Assembly: GCA_029555885.1 (NCBI GenBank)
Contig: JAKPQT010000417.1
Span: 1-6,875 of the forward strand
DNA: 6,875 nucleotides
Origin: Chloroflexota bacterium
Lineage (GTDB): Bacteria; Chloroflexota; Anaerolineae; CG2-30-64-16
Direction of reading: 5' to 3'
The notes below the pieces were generated by a model. It was not told where the DNA came from and did no database searches. It was given only the letters and a program-made list of their open reading frames with translations. Shown here one piece after another: positions 1-6,028 of the stretch (positions are counted from its first letter, which is position 1; every line of letters starts with the position of its first letter). Position numbers and translations under genes: made by a program.

Positions 1-77
1 CAGCGGATCGTATACTGTTTGCCTGCGCGCGGGTGGCGCGGCGCGGCGGCGGATCGTGCAGCCCGCCGCTTCCTGTC

Positions 78-96
78 GGAACGCGATGTGCGTTTC
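78..96. terminator. Weak hairpin downstream of the LysM gene (possible terminator)
   Basis: Bases 78-84 (GGAACGC) can pair with 90-96 (GCGTTTC) through seven pairs, one of them G-T, around a 5-nt loop. The hairpin begins 15 nt beyond the TAA stop of the minus-strand LysM gene. On the minus strand no T-run follows it; on the plus strand a loosely T-rich stretch (97-110) follows, so it might instead end a plus-strand unit lying left of the window. The stem is short. The rest of 1-110 shows no gene or other site I can support. Confidence 0.2.
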
Positions 97-110
97 AAGT
101 TTGTTCTTCC

Positions 111-1271
111 TTACCAGGCGCAGCCGGCGCCGGCGGCTGTCACGCTGGTTTCGGGCAGCCAGAGCGACGGCTCACCCGCCGTCCAGGCCAGTTCGTACCA
201 GCGCCGGTCGTTGTGATACGCCCCGCGAATGGCGCTGACCGGCAGGGTCGAGTTGGCCTCGACGACGACCGGGCCGCCCGGGTAGGCGTACAGCGGCGCG
301 TGCAGCACCGGCGTGATCTCGCATTGGCCTGCGGCATAAACGATGGTCTGCGGTCCTGCGCCCGTGAACGTGACGGGCACGACGACCGGCTGGACGATCA
401 CCGCTGCGCCGTCCGGCGTGGCCGCCTCCAGCGTGCCGCCCATGTTGGCCGGCACATAGACCGTCAGGGTGATGTGCCACGGGCCTTCCCCGTTCGTCAG
501 CGCGCCCGGCCCTTCGATGACGGTCGTCTCCTCGGTTAGCAGCGTGCCCTCACGGTCGCGCGCGCGGACGATGATCTGCCCGTTCCCCAGCGCGCCGCCC
601 ATGCCCGACACGTTGAACGTCGGCGGCAGGACGCTGTCCGGGATCGGGTCGACAATGGTGATGTAGGGTATGCCCGTCGTGGGCGGCAGCGGCTCCGGCA
701 GAGGCATGGGTAAGGGCTTGGGCTGTGGTTGCGGGAGTGGCTGCGGCGGCGGCTTGGGGTGCGGCTTCGGCAGGGGGCGGGGGACCGGCATGTAACCGCC
801 GGAGATCACCAGCCGTTGCCCGGCGTAGATCCAGTAGGGGGCACACAGGCCATTGGCTGCGGCCATCTGCTGCACCGTCAGCCCGAAGCGCCGGCTGACG
901 GAGTAGAGCGTGTCGCCCGGCGCAACGACGTACTTGCCGCCCCACACATGGCCCCAGGCGTGCGGTCCCGGGCCGCGATCGTAGGCCCCGCCCGGACCGC
1001 CGGAGGGCGGAGGGTAGCCGTCGCCACAGCCGAGCGGGACCGTGAGCACGAGGCCCGGATAAATCTGGTTGGGGTTGCCGCCGAGGGTCGCGGCGTTGAG
1101 GTCGTAGAGCGCCTGCCAGGTCGTGCAGTAGCGGCGCGCGATGCTGGCGAGCGTGTCGCCGCGCTGAACCACATAAATGCCTGTGCCAGCCGCGGGACTT
1201 GCGGAGACGGTCAGCGGCAGGCAGGCAGCCAGCAGCAGGATCACGAGCAGCACAGCCATACGGCGCTTCAT
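111..1271 (-). CDS. Secreted/lipoprotein with two LysM domains, proline-rich linker, Gmad2-like and SH3-like domains
   Basis: A 386-residue exported protein, probably bound to cell-wall glycan through its LysM modules. Residues 1-25 form an export signal: MKRR, then a hydrophobic run. The run contains LLAAC (residues 13-17), a good lipobox, but it continues as LPLTVSASP, which also fits signal peptidase I, so a lipid anchor at Cys17 is possible but not certain. LysM 1 spans about residues 33-79 (YVVQRGDTLASIARRY, ending with YPGLVLTVP). LysM 2 spans about 113-156 (YVVAPGDTLYSVSRRFGL, ending with YAGQRLVI). Residues 161-198 alternate proline with K, L, Q and other residues, giving a stiff spacer. 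Residues about 203-296 (ITIVDPIPDSVLPPTFNVSG, later GPWHITLTVYV) resemble the Gmad2 Ig-like domain. The C-terminus (about 316-386) looks SH3-like and is bracketed by Cys317 and Cys384. The ATG is preceded at 6 nt by AAGGAG (1278-1283). It is transcribed divergently from the EEP gene. No catalytic domain is visible, so a binding or scaffold role is inferred. Confidence 0.9.
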   Translation of the reverse strand: MKRRMAVLLVILLLAACLPLTVSASPAAGTGIYVVQRGDTLASIARRYCTTWQALYDLNAATLGGNPNQIYPGLVLTVPLGCGDGYPPPSGGPGGAYDRGPGPHAWGHVWGGKYVVAPGDTLYSVSRRFGLTVQQMAAANGLCAPYWIYAGQRLVISGGYMPVPRPLPKPHPKPPPQPLPQPQPKPLPMPLPEPLPPTTGIPYITIVDPIPDSVLPPTFNVSGMGGALGNGQIIVRARDREGTLLTEETTVIEGPGALTNGEGPWHITLTVYVPANMGGTLEAATPDGAAVIVQPVVVPVTFTGAGPQTIVYAAGQCEITPVLHAPLYAYPGGPVVVEANSTLPVSAIRGAYHNDRRWYELAWTAGEPSLWLPETSVTAAGAGCAW

Positions 1272-1277
1272 CGGTCT

Positions 1278-1299
1278 CTCCTTGGCCGAACAATCGGCC
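1278..1299 (-). promoter_or_regulatory. Shine-Dalgarno of the LysM gene abutted by a perfect hairpin
   Basis: On the minus strand AAGGAG (1283 down to 1278) lies 6 nt before the ATG at 1271 and fixes that start. Directly upstream of it, bases 1284-1289 (GGCCGA) and 1294-1299 (TCGGCC) form a perfect 6-bp inverted repeat with a 4-nt loop. Its position touching the ribosome-binding site suggests an mRNA leader hairpin or an operator in the divergent promoter region. Function is inferred from position only. Confidence 0.45.
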
Positions 1300-1332
1300 C
1301 CTGAACGATCGCTACAATGACATGATCCGAGG

Positions 1333-1363
1333 TTGGCGGCAAGGTTGACGCTTACATTATACT
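1333..1363 (+). promoter_or_regulatory. Possible promoter of the EEP-family gene
   Basis: TATACT at 1358-1363 is a good -10 hexamer (5 of 6). The best -35 at a tolerable distance is TTGGCG at 1333-1338, with a long 19-bp spacer. A closer TTGACG (1345-1350) is only 7 bp away and cannot pair with this -10 in a normal sigma-70 promoter. Transcription would start near 1370, giving a leader of only about 13 nt that still includes GAGG (1374-1377) before the ATG at 1383. Confidence 0.35.
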
Positions 1364-1382
1364 ACAAACCAGTGAGGTCTGG

Positions 1383-2102
1383 ATGCGCATTCGTCTCGTC
1401 ACCTGGAACTGCAACATGGCGCTCGGCCAGAAGCTCGAGCGCCTCCTGGCGTTGGAGCCGGACATCGCGGTCGTGCAGGAGTGCGCGGACCCGGCGCGCG
1501 AGACAGCGCGCGGCCGGCCGTTGCCGTGCGCGGGCTTCGAGTGGGTGGGCAGCAACCCCAACAAGGGCCTGGGCATCTTCACCTTTGGGGACCTCCGTGT
1601 GCAGCGCCACGCGTCCTATACCGACGAGTTTGCGCTTTACCTGCCCGTCGAGGTCAGCGGGCCGGCGCGCCTGAACGTGCTGGGCGTGTGGGTGGCAAAC
1701 AAGTTCGCGGCTCATGCCACGAACGAGCCGGCCCCGGCCATCGCCTATTATCAGCCCTTCCTGACCGCCGCGCCCGCGGTGGTGGCGGGCGACTTCAACC
1801 GACTGCCCCAGCGCATGAGCTATCGGCGGCGGGACAGCGAACCCTCGGTGGTCGAGTGGCTGGGTCGCGCCGGGCTTCAGGATGCCGATGATGTGGCAGC
1901 CGCCCTTTGGGGGCCGCGGCCGCTGCACCGCACGCTCTACCACCAGCGGCGCCCGCGACAGGGCTTCGTCGTAGACTACATCTTCATCCCGCAGCCGGAT
2001 GCTGACCGGTCCCCGCGCCTGGCGCACTTCGAGGTGTGCGGCCCACACGACTGGATTACGTGGAGCGATCACGTGCCGCTGTTCGTGGACCTGGTGTTGT
2101 GA
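1383..2102 (+). CDS. Endonuclease/exonuclease/phosphatase (EEP) family protein
   Basis: A 239-residue protein of the metal-dependent EEP (DNase I-like) fold, whose members hydrolyse phosphodiester or phosphomonoester bonds in nucleic acids or small phosphorylated molecules. The motifs occur in family order: TWNCN (residues 7-11, metal-site Asn9), VQE (31-33, metal ligand Glu33), AGDFN (135-139, Asp137 and Asn139), VDYIF (197-201, Asp198) and WSDHVPLFVDL (227-237, Asp229 and catalytic His230). Where DNase I has a catalytic His in a strand before GDFN, this protein reads LGVWV (100-104), with Trp103. I recall similar small bacterial EEP proteins with Trp there, so this may be a subfamily trait. 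No signal peptide or membrane segment is seen, so it is probably cytosolic. The ATG follows GAGG (1374-1377) at 5 nt. The TGA stop lies inside the first octamer of repeat element A. The substrate cannot be told from sequence: DNA repair nuclease and phosphatase are both possible. Confidence 0.88.
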   Translation: MRIRLVTWNCNMALGQKLERLLALEPDIAVVQECADPARETARGRPLPCAGFEWVGSNPNKGLGIFTFGDLRVQRHASYTDEFALYLPVEVSGPARLNVLGVWVANKFAAHATNEPAPAIAYYQPFLTAAPAVVAGDFNRLPQRMSYRRRDSEPSVVEWLGRAGLQDADDVAAALWGPRPLHRTLYHQRRPRQGFVVDYIFIPQPDADRSPRLAHFEVCGPHDWITWSDHVPLFVDLVL

Positions 2103-2254
2103 CACGGTGACCGGGTGACATGGTGACATGGTGACATGGTGATGTGGAGGGGCAGGACCGTTCGGTCATGTCTATGACCGGCGACGGTGGATAGAAGGCT
2201 TACCCCCGCATTCGGCATCACCTTGTCACCCGGTCACCTTGTCACCTTGTCAGG
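2097..2254. repeat. Composite intergenic repeat, copy A (octamer arms around an 85-bp core)
   Basis: The left arm, 2097-2137, holds five octamers of the GGTGACAT/GGTGACCG type. The first, TTGTGACA, contains the TGA stop of the EEP gene. The core is 2138-2222. The right arm, 2223-2254, holds four complementary octamers: TTGTCACC, CGGTCACC, TTGTCACC, TTGTCAGG. The arms stay in 8-bp register with the core ends, so the whole unit can fold as a long imperfect hairpin. The same arrangement recurs at 3170-3335 and 6028-6209. No open reading frame worth calling lies inside. It fills most of the EEP-PhyH gap; bases 2255-2340 beyond it show no convincing promoter. Confidence 0.88.
2138..2222 (-). repeat. 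85-bp core of repeat copy A (reverse orientation)
   Basis: Read on the minus strand, this core aligns without gaps to the core of copy B (my hand count is 62 of 85 identical), including an exact 14-bp match at core positions 23-36 (AGCCTTCTATCCAC). It begins GGTGATG and ends CATCACC, a perfect 7-bp terminal inverted repeat continuous with the octamer arms. Inside, 2163-2169 and 2174-2180 form a perfect 7-bp hairpin with a 4-nt loop. That hairpin excludes a second one, GACCG/CGGTC, at 2156-2167. Confidence 0.85.
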
Positions 2255-2340
2255 TCGTGCCGACCGTTTGTAGAGGGGCTTACTGCGCGGGTGCCGGACC
2301 GGTGATTACGTGGGCAGCGTGAATCTCACAATCATCGGAC

Positions 2341-2346
2341 AAGGAG
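2341..2346 (+). promoter_or_regulatory. Shine-Dalgarno that decides the start of the PhyH-family gene
   Basis: AAGGAG at 2341-2346 is a strong ribosome-binding site. It is 7 nt before the ATG at 2354 but only 1 nt before the in-frame GTG at 2348, so the ATG is the likely start. Confidence 0.8.
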
Positions 2347-2353
2347 TGTGCAC

Positions 2354-3175
2354 ATGGAGGCGCGACAGCCGACCCCGTTGGACGACTTTCTGTTTGACCT
2401 GCGCGGATACCTGGTGCTGAAGAATGCGGTGGAGCCGGAATTGGTGGACAGGCTGAACGCGGCGATCGATGCGATCCCCCCGCTCGAATACGGCGAGTGG
2501 CTCGGCAACGCGCAGCGCCGCGACTATACGGCTTCGACCGGCCTGGAGCTGCACAACTGCATCGAGTTGGGCGGGCCGTTCGAAGAACTGATCGACCATC
2601 CCGGCTGGATCAACTATGTGCGGCACTACTGCGGCGAGGAGAAGTCCTACGTCGAGGGACTGTACATCGATGAGTGTATCCTGTCGGTGCGCGAGAGCGG
2701 CGGGCATCATCCCGTCCATTCCGGCGGCTACCAGGGCGCGCTGCGCGGCGCGTATCACTACAGCAACGGCGTCTTCCGCTGCGGCCAGTGCAACATCATC
2801 CTCGCGCTGACGGATATCGGCCCGGGCGACGGCGCGACGATGGTCATCCCCGGCAGCCACAAGTCCAACTTCCCGCATCCGCTGGCTGGCGATTACGCCA
2901 AGCTCGAACGCATGGACGCACTCGAAGGCGCGGTCGAGGTGCACCTGCAGCGGGGCGATGCGGTGCTGTTCGTCGATGGCATCATGCACGGCGGGTCGAG
3001 TCGCACCAACCCCGGCCAGCGCCGCGTCACCATCTTCCGCTACGGGCCGAGCTGGGGCACGAGCCGCTTCGGGTACGAATATTCGCAGGCGCTGCTCGAC
3101 CGTCTGACGCCGGAGCGCCGCCGCATCCTGCAACCCGTGCGGCCGCTGCGACAGGGTGACACTTTGAAGAGGTGA
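2354..3175 (+). CDS. Phytanoyl-CoA dioxygenase (PhyH) family protein
   Basis: A 273-residue, probably cytosolic protein of the PhyH family of Fe(II)/2-oxoglutarate-dependent oxygenases, which typically hydroxylate small molecules. The N-terminus (DDFLFDLRGYLVLKNAV, residues 10-26) is the usual entry helix and strand. The core shows VHSGG (121-125, likely first iron ligand His122), LTDIGPGDGATMVIPGSH (152-169) and GDAVLFVDGIMHGG (201-214, likely distal iron ligand His212). Next comes NPGQRRVTIFRY (219-230), whose Arg should bind 2-oxoglutarate. The classic HxD is not seen: after His122 comes Ser-Gly. I recall a bacterial PhyH subgroup with a similar HGG/HSGG motif, but 2-oxoglutarate halogenases also replace the Asp with Gly or Ala. 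The start is fixed by AAGGAG at 7 nt. The last seven or so codons (RQGDTLKR region) read through octamer-like DNA, and the TGA stop lies in the first full octamer of repeat copy B. Substrate unknown; neighbours do not suggest a pathway. Confidence 0.87.
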   Translation: MEARQPTPLDDFLFDLRGYLVLKNAVEPELVDRLNAAIDAIPPLEYGEWLGNAQRRDYTASTGLELHNCIELGGPFEELIDHPGWINYVRHYCGEEKSYVEGLYIDECILSVRESGGHHPVHSGGYQGALRGAYHYSNGVFRCGQCNIILALTDIGPGDGATMVIPGSHKSNFPHPLAGDYAKLERMDALEGAVEVHLQRGDAVLFVDGIMHGGSSRTNPGQRRVTIFRYGPSWGTSRFGYEYSQALLDRLTPERRRILQPVRPLRQGDTLKR

Positions 3176-3335
3176 CAAGGTGACAAGGTGACAAGGTGAC
3201 AAGGTGACAGGGTGACAGGGTGATGTCGAGTGGTGGGTTGAGCCTTCTATCCACTGTGACTGGTCACACCTATAGTCGGACGGCCCTGCCCGACCGCATC
3301 ATCTCTTCACCCCGTCACCATGTCACCTTGTCACG
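3170..3335. repeat. Composite intergenic repeat, copy B (octamer arms around an 85-bp core)
   Basis: The left arm has six octamers in exact 8-bp phase (3170-3217): five AGGTGACA and one GGGTGACA. The core follows at 3219-3303. The right arm, 3304-3335, reads TCTTCACC, CCGTCACC, ATGTCACC, TTGTCACG. Pairing the four inner octamers of each arm gives about 26 of 32 matches by hand count. Repeat-like DNA (GACAGGGTGACA, 3150-3161) already lies inside the end of the PhyH-family gene. The first octamer supplies that gene's TGA (3173-3175). Confidence 0.9.
3219..3303 (+). repeat. 85-bp core of repeat copy B
   Basis: Begins GGTGATG and ends CATCATC. Identity by hand is 62 of 85 to copy A (reverse complement) and 53 of 85 to copy C, with no gaps in either comparison. 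Conservation is concentrated in the outer parts: GGTGATGYCGARTG at the left, GGYCYTGCCC and CATC at the right. The centre contains a near-perfect palindrome, TGTGAC-TG-GTCACA (3255-3268), not shared with the other copies. Confidence 0.87.
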
Positions 3336-3345
3336 TCAACCGGTG

Positions 3346-3351
3346 TATAAT
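3346..3351 (+). promoter_or_regulatory. Consensus -10 hexamer upstream of the PrsW gene
   Basis: TATAAT at 3346-3351 is a perfect -10 just outside the right arm of repeat copy B. The nearest -35-like hexamer, TTGTCA (3328-3333) in the last octamer, is only 12 bp away, too close. Nothing at 16-18 bp is convincing. If active, transcription would start near 3358, with a leader of about 40 nt. GGAGGG (3386-3391) lies 6 nt before the ATG at 3398 and fixes that start over in-frame ATGs at 3320, 3350 and 3392. Confidence 0.45.
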
Positions 3352-3397
3352 GGGCCGCTGGTTTGTGTGTATCAACGCGTTTAGCGGAGGGATGAAC

Positions 3398-4666
3398 ATG
3401 CCACAACTGCCTGCGGCCTTATCCCGTTCGGTGGCTGCATCATCGGTGCGGCGCTCGCCGGTTGCGGTCGTATTTGCCGCTGTGCTGATCCTGCTGGCCG
3501 CGGCCGGCGCGGCCGCGTACGTGGCCTGGCTGGGCCAGCAGACCGGCGCCACCGCGCGCACGTTCGGGTTGGCATTGCTCGTCAGCCTGCTGTTGGCGCT
3601 GCCCGCGCTCGGCGTCATCGGCTGGCTTGACCGCCGCGAGCGCGAGTCGCCGTGGGTCTTCTTTGGCATCTTCCTCTTCGGCCTGGTCATCAGCTCCGGG
3701 CTGGGGCTCCTGCTCAGTGGTGGCGCCGGGGCCACCTTGTTTGGCGGGGTTGGGCTATCCGCGGCGGATGCGCGGTCGTTCGACCCGCTGGTGCAGGCCA
3801 CGCTCCCGCTCGAACGGATCGGCCGTGACGAAGCGATCAAGCTCGGCCTCGGCCCCGCGCTGGTCGCGCCCTTCATCGAAGAACTGCTCAAGGCGCTGGC
3901 ATTGCTGCTGGTTTTCCTGTTCCTGCGCGGGGAGTTCGACAACGTGCGGGATGGGATTGTCTACGGCGCGCTGGTCGGGCTGGGCTGCGCGGTGGGCGAG
4001 ACAGCCTATGCCGTGGCGCGCGGCTTTGCCGAGACGGGCAACGCGGCGCTGGCGCAGCAGCTCGTTGCGCGGTTCGCCCTGCTGGGGCTGAGCGGCCACA
4101 CGCTGTTCGGCGCGCTGGTGGGCGCGGGTTTCGGGCTGGCGCGCGAGGAACGCCGCCGTGTGATGCAGGTCGTCGTGCCGCTCGCCTTCTTCCTGCTGGC
4201 CCTCTTCGCACACCTCATCTACAACACGCTGACCCTCAGCGTCGCGGGGACCATTCTCGCGTTCCTGGGGCTGACCGGCGCGTCCCTGGCAAGCGCGCCG
4301 CCTGCCGCGCTCTGGCTGGCCGTGGTCACAGCCGTCATCCTCACACTGGGCTTGTTCTACGTCGCGCTCGGCCACCTGCTGGAGCGGAGCGGCCGGTGGG
4401 AACAGGCGGTCATCCGGACGGAGTTGGCCGGCGAAGTGGGTAAGGTTATCACCGCAGACGAGTACCGCATCCTGCAGGCTGAAGGCTTGTTCAGCCTGCG
4501 CCAGGTGCCCAACTATCCCGCCCGCATCAGCCGGGCCATCGTCAACGCGCAGAACGAGCTGGCCTTCCGCAAGTGGCGCGTGCGTTTCGAGGGCGGCGAC
4601 CCGGAAGCGGATGCGATTGTCGCCGCCTGGCGCGCAGACATCGCAGCGTGGCGCGCCAGGGATTGA
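3398..4666 (+). CDS. PrsW-family intramembrane metalloprotease
   Basis: A 422-residue polytopic membrane protein of the PrsW family, relatives of the site-1 protease that releases an anti-sigma factor in Bacillus subtilis. About eight or nine hydrophobic segments are visible: roughly 22-45, 55-76, 86-108, 153-176, 187-208, 223-246, 256-280 and 303-326. The family motifs appear in order: DRRERE (78-83) after helix 2, the catalytic-type EELLK (161-165), DNVRDGIVYGALVG followed by GETAYA (181-205, Glu201), LSGHTLFGALVGAGFG (231-246, His234) and FAHLIYN (270-276, His272 and Asn276). A soluble tail of about 95 residues (330-422), rich in charged residues and Trp, follows the last helix and should be cytoplasmic; I do not recognise it. 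The start was chosen from GGAGGG at 6 nt, removing 26 upstream residues encoded by repeat and leader DNA. Its TGA is followed at once by the ATG of the MFS gene, so the two are probably cotranscribed. The substrate is unknown; no anti-sigma factor gene is in the window. Confidence 0.87.
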   Translation: MPQLPAALSRSVAASSVRRSPVAVVFAAVLILLAAAGAAAYVAWLGQQTGATARTFGLALLVSLLLALPALGVIGWLDRRERESPWVFFGIFLFGLVISSGLGLLLSGGAGATLFGGVGLSAADARSFDPLVQATLPLERIGRDEAIKLGLGPALVAPFIEELLKALALLLVFLFLRGEFDNVRDGIVYGALVGLGCAVGETAYAVARGFAETGNAALAQQLVARFALLGLSGHTLFGALVGAGFGLAREERRRVMQVVVPLAFFLLALFAHLIYNTLTLSVAGTILAFLGLTGASLASAPPAALWLAVVTAVILTLGLFYVALGHLLERSGRWEQAVIRTELAGEVGKVITADEYRILQAEGLFSLRQVPNYPARISRAIVNAQNELAFRKWRVRFEGGDPEADAIVAAWRADIAAWRARD

Positions 4667-6028
4667 ATGAAACACCACACCGGGCTCATCCTGGCTGCGG
4701 TCGGCACGGGCGCATTCATGTCTGCGCTCGATGGGTCCGTCGTCAACGCCACGCTCCCCGTCATCCGTCGCGCGCTCGGCAGCGACGTCGCGACCATCGA
4801 GTGGGTTGTGACCGTCTACCTCCTCGTGGTCAGCGGGCTGCTGCTCAGCTTTGGCCGGCTGGGTGACCTGCGCGGGCACAAGCGTATCTATGTCCTCGGC
4901 TTCGGCATTTTCATCGCCAGTTCGCTGCTGTGCGGGCTGGCGCCGACCGCAGGCGCGCTGGTCGCGGGGCGGGCAGTGCAGGCGGTCGGCGGCGCGATGC
5001 TGTTCGCGAACTCCGCCGCGATCCTGACCACCAACTTCCCGCCGGAGCGCCGCGGGCGGACGCTCGGCCTGCAGGCGACGATGACCTACCTGGGGCTGAT
5101 GGCCGGCCCATCGCTCGGCGGCCTGTTGGCGAGCTGGCTCGGTTGGCGCGCCATCTTCTACATCAATCTGCCCATCGGCCTGCTGGCGCTGGCGCTCAGC
5201 CTGCGCTTCATTCCGGCTGACCGGCCGGTCCGCCAGGTCGAACGCTTCGACCTGCCCGGTGCCGCCGCGTTTATGGCCGGGCTGACGCTGTTGCTGCTGG
5301 CGCTCAATCGGGGCCACGCGTGGGGCTGGGCCTCGTTGCAGACGCTCGGCGCGTTCGTGATGGCGTTCGCGCTGCTGGCCACCTTTATCGCACTGGAGCG
5401 CCGCGTGCCCGCGCCGATGCTCGACCTGTCGCTGTTCAGCCGGCGATTGTTCTCGGTCGCGACGGCCAGCGCGGTGCTGAATTACATCTGCCTGTACAGC
5501 ATCACATTCCTGCTGCCGTTCTACCTTATTCAGGGTCGCGGGCTCGGCTCTGCACAGGCCGGCCTGATTCTGACCGCACAGCCGTTGGTGATGGCGATTG
5601 TCGCGCCGTTGAGCGGCGCGCTGTCCGACCGGATCGGCTCGCGCGTGCTCAGTTCGGTCGGGATGCTGATTCTGGCGTGCGGCCTGGCCTTCCTGTCGCG
5701 GCTCGGGGTCGCCTCGCCCGTGGCTCACGTGGTTGCGGGGCTGGCGCTGGCCGGCCTGGGGACGGGCATTTTCATCTCCCCGAACACCAGCGCGCTGATG
5801 GGTGCAGCCCCGCGCGGGCGGCAGGGCATCGCGTCGGGCATCCTGGCAACCGCGCGCAACGCGGGCATGGCTTTGGGCGTCGGGATGGCGGGCGCGATCT
5901 ATAGCTCGGTGCTGGCGGCCGCGCCTGCGTCAGACATGGCCCTCTTCACTGCGGTCGGCGCGGCATTCCTGTTCGCCAGCGCAGTCGGTTTCGTCGGTGC
6001 GGGCGTGTCCGCGATCCGCGGCGGGTGA
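4667..6028 (+). CDS. MFS efflux transporter, DHA2 (EmrB/QacA) type
   Basis: A 453-residue inner-membrane transporter of the major facilitator superfamily, drug:H+ antiporter DHA2 type, likely exporting toxic compounds with the proton gradient. Seen: LDGSVVNATLPVI (21-33, the DHA2 motif with Asp22 in helix 1), GRLGDLRGHKR (63-73, motif A between helices 2 and 3), GRAVQAVGGAM (101-111) and GPSLGGLL (147-154, motif C, antiporter signature). WRAIFYINLPIG (160-171) is also typical, as is a second motif-A-like SGALSDRIGSR (316-326) in the other half. Length is at the short end for a 14-helix DHA2 protein, and no truncation is evident. The ATG directly follows the TGA of the PrsW gene. AGGGA (4658-4662), inside the end of that gene, serves as Shine-Dalgarno 4 nt before the ATG, so translation is probably coupled. 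The gene ends SAIRGG with a TGA at the edge of repeat copy C. The exported substrate cannot be inferred. Confidence 0.9.
   Translation: MKHHTGLILAAVGTGAFMSALDGSVVNATLPVIRRALGSDVATIEWVVTVYLLVVSGLLLSFGRLGDLRGHKRIYVLGFGIFIASSLLCGLAPTAGALVAGRAVQAVGGAMLFANSAAILTTNFPPERRGRTLGLQATMTYLGLMAGPSLGGLLASWLGWRAIFYINLPIGLLALALSLRFIPADRPVRQVERFDLPGAAAFMAGLTLLLLALNRGHAWGWASLQTLGAFVMAFALLATFIALERRVPAPMLDLSLFSRRLFSVATASAVLNYICLYSITFLLPFYLIQGRGLGSAQAGLILTAQPLVMAIVAPLSGALSDRIGSRVLSSVGMLILACGLAFLSRLGVASPVAHVVAGLALAGLGTGIFISPNTSALMGAAPRGRQGIASGILATARNAGMALGVGMAGAIYSSVLAAAPASDMALFTAVGAAFLFASAVGFVGAGVSAIRGG

Noticed and set aside
1345..1363. TTGACG and TATACT as a promoter pair before the EEP gene
   Set aside because: The spacer would be only 7 bp, far too short for a sigma-70 promoter.
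1362..2129. Minus-strand frame opposite the EEP gene, beginning in octamer DNA
   Set aside because: The start is repeat-derived (MSPCHPVT), no motif is present, and the plus-strand gene explains the region fully.
2054..2313. Direct repeat GATTACGTGG at 2054-2063 and 2304-2313 flanking repeat copy A
   Set aside because: One copy lies within the EEP coding sequence and neither abuts the element ends (2097, 2254), so it is not a convincing target-site duplication.
2306..3202. Minus-strand frame opposite the PhyH gene, beginning in repeat copy B
   Set aside because: Begins with the LSPCHLVT repeat translation and then shadows the oxygenase gene; no recognisable domain.
3255..3268. CRP/FNR-type operator (TGTGA...TCACA)
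   Set aside because: The half-sites are 4 bp apart, not the required 6. It lies inside a repeat core, about 80 bp from any likely promoter, and is missing from the other copies.
3170..3335. CRISPR array
   Set aside because: The repeated unit is only 8 bp and tandem without spacers, and no cas genes are present.
3320..3397. Longer PrsW protein starting at 3320
   Set aside because: The added 26 residues come from octamer and promoter DNA (MSPCHV...), with TATAAT inside. The ATG at 3398 has GGAGGG at good spacing.
3755..5728. A 657-codon open frame on the minus strand across the PrsW and MFS genes
   Set aside because: Its protein is low-complexity Q, R, E and H with no domain, and it lies opposite two genes whose family motifs are clear. 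It is a high-GC antisense shadow.
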